The translations under genes were made by a program, and so were the position numbers. The notes beneath the pieces were generated by a model. That model searched no databases. It had not been told where the DNA came from and was given only the letters and a program-made list of their open reading frames with translations. From Patescibacteria group bacterium UBA6899 (lineage in GTDB: Bacteria > Patescibacteriota > Minisyncoccia > Phycocordibacterales > UBA6899), in contig DKBN01000014.1 of NCBI GenBank assembly GCA_002451235.1, positions 1-16,931 on the forward strand: a DNA stretch of 16,931 bases, written 5' to 3'. Numbering within the stretch: position 1 is the first letter of the stretch; each line of letters starts with the position of its first letter. Of this stretch, positions 6,788-13,742 are shown piece after piece.

Positions 6788-7711
6788 TTAAAGGAGGCTT
6801 TTTCGAACGAACACCCATACTGAAAACGCAGTCGCGATCGTCGTCATCAGGACGACGATCCAGAACGCGTGCGGAGAATCCTGGAACGGGAGCGGGATGT
6901 TCATGCCGTAGATATTGAATACGATGGTCGGGATAGTGAAGACGATAGTGAGTGCGGAAAGGAGCTTGATGACACGGTTCAGGGTGTTCCCCATGATCGT
7001 CGAATAGGCGTTGCGAATATTGCCGATGGAGCGGAGGTTCGAGCGGCATAATTCGATGAGTTGGCCGTTCTCAAGGTAAACATCCTCGACAAAATCACGG
7101 TCGGTCTCGTAGAGCGTGAGGAATTTCCCCGAAAGGATCTTCTGAAGCGCGGCATTTGTCGGAACCAGCGCATCCAATAGATCGTTCAAGATGCCTTCGA
7201 AATTCACGAACGCGACAATGTCCTCATTAGCGATGCTTGTCCCTAATTTCGATGAGAGCCGTCGCACTTCCTTATTGATAAGGGTGATGAAGCGCGCGTA
7301 CGCCGCATCGACCTCTGAGAGCATCTGCAGCAGGAAACGGACCTTTTGGGTCGTATGGAATTCTTTCCTCCCCTCGATGAAACGTTCAAAGAACTGATGT
7401 TTGAACCGCGTGACGGAAATGACATGCTGGTCCGTAAGGATGAAAAGTATCGGCGCAGTACTGATCTTCCCTCCGTCCTCGAAGGGAATGCGGGTGAAAA
7501 AATAAGTGTCTCTGCGATCGACCTCGACGCGCGGAACTTCATATGGATCTGTCGCGTCGTTGAGGAGACCGGCATCAAGCCCGAGTTTTTCCGCAAGCAT
7601 ATCCAGCTCTGTTTTCGTCGGATCCTCGACATGGACCCATGATCCCGCCTTGAAATCCTCGACGATCTTGAGCTTCCTTGAGGTCAGCGTCCGTTGATAC
7701 TCGGTGATCAT
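6788..7711 (-). CDS. corA: CorA-family magnesium/cobalt transport protein
   Basis: A 307-aa inner-membrane divalent-cation channel of the CorA family, which forms pentamers that admit Mg2+ (and Co2+ or Ni2+). The signature YGMN is present at residues 268-271, at the end of the first membrane helix (about 250-268), and the second helix is about 283-303 with a short basic end (VRKSLL). The preceding 250 residues match the cytoplasmic alpha/beta domain and long stalk helix, including TDPYEVPRVEVDRRDTYFFTRIPF. The usual charged ExxE-type loop after GMN is here PLPFQDSP. The ATG is supported by an extended -10 box 8 nt upstream. The gene is the last of the typA-tlyA-corA group, 20 nt after the tlyA stop, and may be transcribed both with them and from its own promoter. 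A second Mg2+ transporter, mgtA, lies 3.5 kb away. Confidence 0.93.
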   Translation of the reverse strand: MITEYQRTLTSRKLKIVEDFKAGSWVHVEDPTKTELDMLAEKLGLDAGLLNDATDPYEVPRVEVDRRDTYFFTRIPFEDGGKISTAPILFILTDQHVISVTRFKHQFFERFIEGRKEFHTTQKVRFLLQMLSEVDAAYARFITLINKEVRRLSSKLGTSIANEDIVAFVNFEGILNDLLDALVPTNAALQKILSGKFLTLYETDRDFVEDVYLENGQLIELCRSNLRSIGNIRNAYSTIMGNTLNRVIKLLSALTIVFTIPTIVFNIYGMNIPLPFQDSPHAFWIVVLMTTIATAFSVWVFVRKSLL

Positions 7712-7719
7712 GTTAGTTC

Positions 7720-7728
7720 AGTATAACA
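7720..7728 (-). promoter_or_regulatory. Extended -10 promoter of corA (TGTTATACT)
   Basis: Minus strand TGT (7728-7726) plus TATACT (7725-7720), lying within and just before the tlyA stop region. The gap to the corA ATG at 7711 is 8 nt, so the message is predicted to be leaderless or nearly so. This makes corA separately transcribable from the upstream genes. Confidence 0.6.
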
Positions 7729-7731
7729 GCG

Positions 7732-8463
7732 TCATCTTCCGGGGAAAATCCCGTATAGGAGGTACTCTTTATTCCCTTCGCCCCCCTCAACAGGAGATGG
7801 GATCACGTTCCGCACTTCGAAACCCGCTTCTCTTGCATAATTCCTGACGCGATCGACCGTTTCATCCCGCAAAGTCTCATCCGTGACGATGCCTCGCGGG
7901 GCGTTCCCTTTCCCGACCTCGAATTGGGGCTTGATCAGCGCCACAAGCGTGCCTTGAGGAGTGAGCAGTTCGGATACCTTTGGGAGAACATGTGCCAGGC
8001 TGATGAAGGAAACATCGATCGTGCATATTTCGGGGAGTTCGGGGAGTTCGGCGGGTCCAACTTTCCTGATATCGGTCGATTCGAGCGAGACGACCCGCTG
8101 ATCGCCGCGGAGCTTATCGTCCAGTTGTCCCACCCCGACGTCCACGGCATAGATCCGTTTCGCGCCGCGTGACAGGAGGACCTCCGTGAATCCCCCTGTC
8201 GAAGACCCGATATCGAGGCAGATCTTCCCTTCAACGTCGATGCCGAACTGATCGAGAGCGTGCTCGAGTTTGAGGCCGGCACGCGAGACCCACGGGATAT
8301 CGCTCATGGAAAGTTCAATGCTCGCTGTTTCCGGATGCCGCGCGCCGCTCTTCGTTACTACCTTCCCATCGACGATGACACCGCCAGCCTCGATGAGGCG
8401 CTGAGCGCGAGCGCGCGAAGGAACTAGCCCCCTTTTGACCATAATCCTGTCGAGCCGTTCCAT
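7732..8463 (-). CDS. tlyA: TlyA family rRNA (cytidine-2'-O)-methyltransferase / hemolysin A homologue
   Basis: A 243-aa two-domain protein. An S4 RNA-binding domain occupies residues 1 to about 60 (LDRIMVKRGLVPSRARAQRLIEAGGVIVDG). An FtsJ-type SAM methyltransferase domain follows, with SRAGLKLEHAL (60-70), the SAM-binding DIGSSTGGFTE (84-94), the acidic AVDVG (106-110) and KPQFE (178-182). TlyA proteins 2'-O-methylate cytidines in 16S and/or 23S rRNA; the 'hemolysin' name is historical. The length fits the short form of the family (about 225-275 aa). The gene starts 10 nt after the typA stop on the same strand, so the two ribosome-related genes are probably cotranscribed. Upstream of the ATG is AAAAAGG, too close to be a good Shine-Dalgarno. 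Confidence 0.93.
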   Translation of the reverse strand: MERLDRIMVKRGLVPSRARAQRLIEAGGVIVDGKVVTKSGARHPETASIELSMSDIPWVSRAGLKLEHALDQFGIDVEGKICLDIGSSTGGFTEVLLSRGAKRIYAVDVGVGQLDDKLRGDQRVVSLESTDIRKVGPAELPELPEICTIDVSFISLAHVLPKVSELLTPQGTLVALIKPQFEVGKGNAPRGIVTDETLRDETVDRVRNYAREAGFEVRNVIPSPVEGGEGNKEYLLYGIFPGR

Positions 8464-8473
8464 GCCTTTTTGC

Positions 8474-10279
8474 TTAATTTGCCCTCGGTGGGGCGCCGCG
8501 TTTCACTCTCCCGCGTTCGCTCTCGGTCAGATATTGCTTCCTGAGGCGAACGGAATTCGGGGTGATCTCGAGATACTCGTCCTCGGCCATGATCTCGAGC
8601 CCGTTCTCGATGCTGAGGACAAGCGGCGGCTCAAGCATGATGTTCTCGTCCGATCCGGACGCGCGCATGTTCGTGAGCTGCTTCCCTTTTGTCGGGTTCA
8701 CGGTCATTTCGTCTCCCTTCGAGGTATTTCCGATCACCATACCCTCGTATACTTCGGTATTCGGAGGAATATACAACTTCCCGCGCTCTTGAAGGTTCCA
8801 AAGCGCATATCCGAGCGCTTTCCCGGTCTCCATTGAGATCATTGATCCCGCCGATCGTCGTTCGATCACTCCGGCATACGGCCGAAAACCGATGACTCGC
8901 GACGCCATGATCCCCTCTCCGCGCGTATCGACAATGAACTGATTGCGATATCCCAAAAGTCCGCGCGTCGGCCCCTCGAAGAGAAGGCGCGAGACGTTGC
9001 CGTGCACCGTCATGTTGCTCATCACCGCGCCGCGTTTCCCGAGCTTCTCGATGATCGTTCCCTGATATTCGTTCGGCGTATCGATGGTCACTTCTTCGAA
9101 CGGTTCCATCTTGATCCCTTGCTCCTCCTTGATGATCACGTGCGGCTGCGAGACCTGCACTTCGTATCCTTCGCGGCGCATATTCTCCAAGAGGATCGCG
9201 ACATGGAGCTCTCCTCTTCCCGAAACCTTGAACGTGTCTCCCGCCGAACTCGAAAATTCGACGTGCAATCCGACGTTCACCTCAAGTTCCCGCTCCAACC
9301 GCTCCCTGATCTGGCGCGATGTCACGAGCTTTCCATCTCTCCCAGCGAACGGCGAATTATTGACGAGGAAATTGAGTTCGATCGTCGGTTCGTCGACCCT
9401 GATGGCAGGAAGCGGTTCCGCGTCGGGATCGGTGGTGACGGTGTCGCCAATGTAGATCTTCGGGATCCCTGCGATCATCGCGATATCCCCCGCTTCGGCT
9501 TCCTGTGCTTCTATACGCTTCACTCCCCTGAAGGTGAATATCTTGGTGATCTTTCCCGCATAGGTCTCTTTCCCTTCATGCTTCACATAGATCGTGTCCC
9601 CAAGCTTCATGCGGCCATCGTACACGCGCACGACCGCGAGCCGACCGAGAAAATTATCATATGCGAGGTTGAACGGCTGGGCGCGGAGCGGTACTGCTTG
9701 GTCCGCTGGCGCTGCAGGGACCTTCTCGAGGATAGTATCTAAAAGGGGTGAAAGGTCCATCGACTCCTCCTCGAGGGTGCGTTTTGCGATCCCCTCCCGC
9801 CCGATCGCATAGACTGTCGTGAAATTGAGTTGCGCTTCATTCGCGCCGAGATCCATGAAAAGTTCCAATACCCCCTCCTCCGCACGATGCGGATCCGCAG
9901 CAGGCTTATCGATCTTATTGATGACGACGATCGGCTTCATCCCGAGCTCCAGTGATTTCTTAAGGACAAAACGCGTCTGAGGCATCGGTCCCTCCTGCGC
10001 ATCCACAATGAGGAGTACGTTGTCAATGGATCGGAGCACGCGCTCTACTTCGCTTCCGAAATCCGCGTGCCCGGGAGTGTCGACGATGTTGATCTTCGTT
10101 CCTTTATAGAATGCCGCCGTGTTCTTTGCGTAGATGGTGATGCCGCGTTCCTTTTCGAGCGAGTTCGAATCCATGCTCTCGCCCTCTTCGAACATTCCGG
10201 TCTGGCGCATCAAAGCATCGGTCAAGGTGGTCTTGCCGTGGTCGACGTGAGCAATAATGGCGATATTCCGGATCTCCAT
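8474..10279 (-). CDS. typA: GTP-binding protein TypA/BipA
   Basis: A 601-aa translational GTPase of the TypA/BipA family, an EF-G relative that binds the 70S ribosome and assists 50S assembly and growth under stress. The G domain has AHVDHGKT (10-17), EKERGITI (42-49), DTPGH (67-71) and NKID (121-124). In place of the usual SA-type G5 element there is VYAIGREG. The C-terminal TypA-specific region includes GYRNQFIVDTRGEGIMASRVIGFRPYAG, and the length is the family norm of about 600. Two starts are possible. The ATG at 10279 gives MEIRNIAIIAHVDHGKT, the usual N-terminus, but has no Shine-Dalgarno sequence. A GTG at 10300 adds seven residues and lies 6 nt after a candidate extended -10 (10315-10307), matching the leaderless spacing elsewhere in this window. 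I list the ATG with moderate certainty. It is the first gene of the typA-tlyA-corA run. Confidence 0.95.
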   Translation of the reverse strand: MEIRNIAIIAHVDHGKTTLTDALMRQTGMFEEGESMDSNSLEKERGITIYAKNTAAFYKGTKINIVDTPGHADFGSEVERVLRSIDNVLLIVDAQEGPMPQTRFVLKKSLELGMKPIVVINKIDKPAADPHRAEEGVLELFMDLGANEAQLNFTTVYAIGREGIAKRTLEEESMDLSPLLDTILEKVPAAPADQAVPLRAQPFNLAYDNFLGRLAVVRVYDGRMKLGDTIYVKHEGKETYAGKITKIFTFRGVKRIEAQEAEAGDIAMIAGIPKIYIGDTVTTDPDAEPLPAIRVDEPTIELNFLVNNSPFAGRDGKLVTSRQIRERLERELEVNVGLHVEFSSSAGDTFKVSGRGELHVAILLENMRREGYEVQVSQPHVIIKEEQGIKMEPFEEVTIDTPNEYQGTIIEKLGKRGAVMSNMTVHGNVSRLLFEGPTRGLLGYRNQFIVDTRGEGIMASRVIGFRPYAGVIERRSAGSMISMETGKALGYALWNLQERGKLYIPPNTEVYEGMVIGNTSKGDEMTVNPTKGKQLTNMRASGSDENIMLEPPLVLSIENGLEIMAEDEYLEITPNSVRLRKQYLTESERGRVKRGAPPRAN

Positions 10280-10292
10280 AAAAAAAGGCCGG

Positions 10293-10306
10293 GCGGCCAC
10301 AGCCGC
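10293..10306 (-). other. GC-rich hairpin in front of typA
   Basis: Minus-strand GCGGC (10306-10302), loop TGTG, GCCGC (10297-10293), followed by CCGGCC and six T's that end at the ATG at 10279. It resembles a terminator or attenuator placed in the leader. If transcription starts near 10300, the 5' arm would not be transcribed, and only the weaker GGCC-GCCC-GGCC hairpin plus the T-run would form. Confidence 0.35.
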
Positions 10307-10315
10307 ATCCTAGCA
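10307..10315 (-). promoter_or_regulatory. Candidate extended -10 promoter of typA (TGCTAGGAT)
   Basis: Minus-strand TGC (10315-10313) plus TAGGAT (10312-10307), four of six matches to TATAAT, with TTGCGT 16 bp upstream as a poor -35. The box ends 6 nt before the in-frame GTG at 10300. Confidence 0.4.
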
Positions 10316-10344
10316 AAATACCATGAAAACGCAATGGTATTTTG
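10314..10344. promoter_or_regulatory. Perfect 11-bp inverted repeat between typA and the methyltransferase gene
   Basis: CAAAATACCAT (10314-10324), 9-nt spacer, ATGGTATTTTG (10334-10344). It lies exactly between the two divergent start regions and overlaps both the typA extended -10 side and the TTGACT hexamer at 10342. Its position and perfect symmetry suggest an operator for a dimeric regulator. A cruciform or bidirectional hairpin is the alternative. Confidence 0.5.
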
Positions 10345-10369
10345 ACTTTTCTACCCGCTCGTGTACGCT
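10342..10369 (+). promoter_or_regulatory. Candidate promoter of the methyltransferase gene
   Basis: TTGACT (10342-10347), 16-bp spacer, TACGCT (10364-10369). The -10 is poor, but the -35 is good and the gap to the ATG at 10376 is 6 nt, the same spacing as at the MFS and LOG genes. Confidence 0.4.
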
Positions 10370-10375
10370 CGATGC

Positions 10376-11176
10376 ATGAGACGTCCCGAGCGTAGTGCAA
10401 ATGACCAGACCACCTGGGGTCCGGTCGCCGATTGGTATGGTGAACACCTCTCGCGGGCGGATACGTTCCACGAGAAGGTCATCCGACCGAACATCATACG
10501 CTTCATGAGCCTCGACGCGGGGATGAAGGTCCTTGATGTTCCTTCCGGAGAGGGATACTTCTCCCGCGTTTTTGCGGAACGTGGCGCCGAGGTCTTTGCG
10601 GTCGATATCGCCCCAGAGTTGGTCGGGCGCGCCGAACGGGCCGAGAGCGACCGCGTCCGATACTTCGTTTCTCCATCTCATTCTCTTCCCATGATCGAGG
10701 ATCGTTCGATCGACCGGATCGCCATCATTCTTGGGATACAGAATATCGATAAGGTCGACGAGACCTTCGGAGAATTCGCTCGCGTGCTGAAGCACAATGG
10801 CTCGGTCACGATCGTCATGAACCACCCCGCATTCCGCATTCCCAAAGCAAGCTCTTGGGGTTGGGATAAGGGGCGCAGCATCCAGTATCGGCGCATCGAT
10901 GCATACCTTTCCGAATCTCGCACCGAGATCGATATGCATCCAGGCAAGCGCTCGAAGGGCGTCGCGGTCGCCACGATCTCGTTCCATCGCCCGATACAGT
11001 GGTATTTCAAGTTTCTTGGAAAGCGTGGGTTCGCGGTCGACCGCCTCGAGGAATGGATCTCACACAAGGAAAGCGTTTCGGGGCCGCGCAAGGAGGCGGA
11101 GAACATCGCGCGTAACGAGTTCCCGCTCTTTCTCGCGATCCGAGCGGTTCGGATGAGAGACATTGAACGGTCGTAA
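10376..11176 (+). CDS. Class I SAM-dependent methyltransferase
   Basis: A 266-aa protein with a Rossmann-type methyltransferase core. Motif I is VLDVPSGEGYF at residues 52-62 (SAM-binding glycine loop, with Pro-Ser where Gly-Cys is more common). The acidic ribose-binding position is in AVDIAP (75-80). The motif II-III region contains DRSIDRIAIILGIQNI, and a strand with GSVTIVMNHPAFRIP follows. This is the Methyltransf_11/25 type, whose members methylate small molecules, lipids or quinones. The N-terminal WGPVADWYGEHL resembles the substrate-cap helices of that group. The acceptor cannot be identified. The ATG at 10376 is preferred over the in-frame GTG at 10361, which would overlap the candidate -10. 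The gene is divergent from typA, and its TAA lies 3 nt from the stop of the convergent mgtA gene. Confidence 0.85.
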   Translation: MRRPERSANDQTTWGPVADWYGEHLSRADTFHEKVIRPNIIRFMSLDAGMKVLDVPSGEGYFSRVFAERGAEVFAVDIAPELVGRAERAESDRVRYFVSPSHSLPMIEDRSIDRIAIILGIQNIDKVDETFGEFARVLKHNGSVTIVMNHPAFRIPKASSWGWDKGRSIQYRRIDAYLSESRTEIDMHPGKRSKGVAVATISFHRPIQWYFKFLGKRGFAVDRLEEWISHKESVSGPRKEAENIARNEFPLFLAIRAVRMRDIERS

Positions 11177-11179
11177 CAT

Positions 11180-13732
11180 CTACGGCGCTTTCGGCACGAA
11201 GCGATAGAAGTATGACTTTACGATATCGCCAAGCGAAAGATATGCGAACACAATGAACGCGATCGCAGCGATCGTCGGGAGCGGCAATGCCTCGAACCCA
11301 AGTAAGGGAGCGACGAACGTGAACGGCAGTGCCCATGCGAGGAGGACAACCCCAAGAGAGGACAATATGATCCCCCATGCCGGAAGGCTGCGGAAGAATG
11401 GGGTTCGTTTCGTGCGAATGATGAAGATCACGAGGATCTGGGTCGCGATCGATTCGATGAACCACCCTGTATGAAAGCCGGATTCGCCCAGGTGCAGCAT
11501 CCGATAGAGGACGTAGAATGTCATCAGATCGAAAAGCGACGAGAAGAGCCCGAACACGATGATATATCGGGAAAGCGCCGGCATGTCCCACTGCAGGGGC
11601 GTTATGGTCGCTTCGCGGTCGGTACGATCGCCCGGCAAGGTCACCTGCGACACGTCATAAAGGAAATTATTGACAAGGATCTGCGAGGGGGTCATGGGAA
11701 GATAGGGCAAGAACGCCGAGGCCGCCATCATCGAGAACATGTTCCCGAAATTCGAACTGAATCCCATCTTGACGTACTTGAGCGTATTCAGGAACGTTTT
11801 TCTCCCCTCGATCACGCCGTCCTTAAGGACACGGAGTGATTTGGTGAGAAGGATGATGTCCGCCGTCTCTTTCGCCACGTCCACGGCATTGTTGACGGAG
11901 ATCCCGACATCGGCCGCTTTCAAGACCGGGGCATCGTTGATCCCATCGCCCATATACCCAACGACGTTCCCCGCCCTCCGAAGCGCGAGCACAATACGTT
12001 CTTTCTGCTCGGGATCGACACGAGCGAACACGTTCACTCCGGGCGCGCGACGTTCGAGTTCTTCGTCCGAGAATGCGCTGATCTCCGCTCCGGTGAGCGT
12101 CCCTGTCACAGTAAGACCGATATCCCGGCAAATGCGCTCGGTCAAAACTTCGCTGTCTCCGGTAATGACCTTCACTTTGACCGATAATTTATCTAATTCG
12201 CTAAGTGCCTCATATGCCGTCAGCTTCGGCGGATCAAGGAATGCCGCAAAACCTGAGAACACCATATTTTCCTCCTCTTCCTTGCGGTAGACCGACCGCT
12301 CCTCAACGGGAAGCCCTCTCGTCGCGAGCGCGAGCACCCGGAATCCTTCTCCGGAAAGTCGGTCGAATTCTTCTTGCGCAGAACATTTCAGAGAATCGTC
12401 GAGAGCACGTATGCCCCCAGGGGTCGCGATATGGCTAGAGATGGAGAAGATCCCCTCGGGGGCACCCTTAGTAATGAGTATTCTCTTTCCATCCTCCTCT
12501 GCCACGATCGAATCTCGGCGCCGCTCGAAATCGAAAGGAATCTCATCGATCTTTGCATATTGAGAGATATCGACGGGACGATGCTGGTGAATGGCTTCAT
12601 CGAGGGGACTGCGGCGCGCGGTATGAAACTGGCTTGAAACATACGCGTACCGTAGCACAGCATCAGAATCCGCGCCTGTGGCATCGACACATTTAACGAG
12701 AGTGATCTTGTCTTCGGTAAGTGTTCCCGTCTTATCCGTGCAAAGAATGTTCATGCGGCCGAAATTCTGCACCGATGAAAGGTTCTTCACGACGACATCC
12801 TTCTTCGCCATCACCAATGATCCGCGCGACAAGGACACCGACATGATGACGGGAAGGAGCTCGGGAGTAAGCCCGACCGCGATCGCGACGGAGAAGATGA
12901 ACGATTCGAATATCTCCCTTCCTTGGTACCAGTTGACACTGAAGACGACGACGACCATGATGGCGGTCAGTCGGATAATGAAGGTGCTGAAGTCTCTGAG
13001 TCCTTTTTCGAAGCTGGTCTCTCCTTCAGCGGTCGCGAGCTTCGCGGCGATCTTCCCAAATTCCGCGTTCTCCCCGGTCCGAAGTACCAGGGCGAGGGCG
13101 AATCCGGTGACCACACTGGTCCCCATAAGCACATGGAATTCGCTTCCGACATCGAAAGATTCCCCGGAGGAGGCCTTCTGCGCCACGCTCAGAAGATCCG
13201 TCGGACATTTCTCTACGGGAAATGACTCTCCAGTGAGCGCAGATTGATTGACGAAGAGATCATCTGCGGCGAGCACGACGGAGTCAGCCGGAATGACGTC
13301 ACCGGCTGTGAGTTCGATGACGTCTCCGGGAACGATCTCGCGGAACGGGACCTCCCTTTTTTCACCGTCGCGCCATGCGGTCGCTGTCGACGCCACTTTC
13401 GCGATGAGGGTTCCTGCCACCTTCTCCGACTTCCTACTGTTGACGAAATCCAGTATCGCCGACATGAGGACCATGAGGAGTATGATCGACGCACTCACTC
13501 GCTGGCCGAGAAAGAAGGAAATAGTCGCCGCGCCAATGAGAAGGAGGAGGAGCGGGCTGTTGAACTTCTTGATGAACGCTGTGAGGGGGCGCAATCGTTT
13601 TGTGCGATACACGACGTTCTTCCCGTACAGCACGAGTCGCGCGCGAGCTTCTGAAGATGCAAGCCCGGGAAACTCTTTTGGCGGAGTGAGTATCTGGATC
13701 GCCTCTTGGCGCTGGGACTGTGGCGTTTCCAT
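11180..13732 (-). CDS. mgtA: P-type ATPase, Mg2+ importer (MgtA/MgtB type)
   Basis: An 850-aa P-type ATPase of the type IIIB magnesium-import class. Motifs in order: N-terminal cation-ATPase segment with helices M1-M2 (about 58-98); actuator-domain TGES (167-170); GLTPELLP in the M4 ion site (287-294), characteristic of MgtA/MgtB; phosphorylated Asp333 in DKTGTLT (333-339); KGAPE (422-426) in the nucleotide domain; and MGDGINDAP (594-602). Near residue 670 is NNFLYDVSQ, also typical of the Mg2+ group, and about four more helices close the protein. It uses ATP to bring Mg2+ into the cytoplasm. The ATG at 13732 is chosen over the GTG at 13741, and it sits in the loop of a perfect 9-bp hairpin. 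The preceding small gene ends 10 nt upstream, so the two form an operon. No Shine-Dalgarno sequence is visible. Confidence 0.95.
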   Translation of the reverse strand: METPQSQRQEAIQILTPPKEFPGLASSEARARLVLYGKNVVYRTKRLRPLTAFIKKFNSPLLLLLIGAATISFFLGQRVSASIILLMVLMSAILDFVNSRKSEKVAGTLIAKVASTATAWRDGEKREVPFREIVPGDVIELTAGDVIPADSVVLAADDLFVNQSALTGESFPVEKCPTDLLSVAQKASSGESFDVGSEFHVLMGTSVVTGFALALVLRTGENAEFGKIAAKLATAEGETSFEKGLRDFSTFIIRLTAIMVVVVFSVNWYQGREIFESFIFSVAIAVGLTPELLPVIMSVSLSRGSLVMAKKDVVVKNLSSVQNFGRMNILCTDKTGTLTEDKITLVKCVDATGADSDAVLRYAYVSSQFHTARRSPLDEAIHQHRPVDISQYAKIDEIPFDFERRRDSIVAEEDGKRILITKGAPEGIFSISSHIATPGGIRALDDSLKCSAQEEFDRLSGEGFRVLALATRGLPVEERSVYRKEEEENMVFSGFAAFLDPPKLTAYEALSELDKLSVKVKVITGDSEVLTERICRDIGLTVTGTLTGAEISAFSDEELERRAPGVNVFARVDPEQKERIVLALRRAGNVVGYMGDGINDAPVLKAADVGISVNNAVDVAKETADIILLTKSLRVLKDGVIEGRKTFLNTLKYVKMGFSSNFGNMFSMMAASAFLPYLPMTPSQILVNNFLYDVSQVTLPGDRTDREATITPLQWDMPALSRYIIVFGLFSSLFDLMTFYVLYRMLHLGESGFHTGWFIESIATQILVIFIIRTKRTPFFRSLPAWGIILSSLGVVLLAWALPFTFVAPLLGFEALPLPTIAAIAFIVFAYLSLGDIVKSYFYRFVPKAP

Positions 13733-13741
13733 AAACGCCAC
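13720..13741 (-). promoter_or_regulatory. Hairpin enclosing the mgtA start codon
   Basis: On the coding strand GTGGCGTTT (13741-13733), loop ATGG, AAACGCCAC (13728-13720): a perfect 9-bp stem with a 4-nt loop that is the ATG plus one base. The first stem base is directly next to the TAG (13745-13743) of the upstream gene. A ribosome ending there would melt the stem, so the structure fits translational coupling of mgtA to its partner. Confidence 0.6.
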
Positions 13742-13742
13742 T

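Noticed and set aside
9002..9742. 246-aa open frame on the plus strand
   Set aside because: Antisense to typA in its conserved region; the translation is His/Arg/Asp-rich with no domain.
10310..10987. 225-aa open frame on the minus strand
   Set aside because: Antisense to the methyltransferase gene and covering the divergent promoter region; no recognisable domain.
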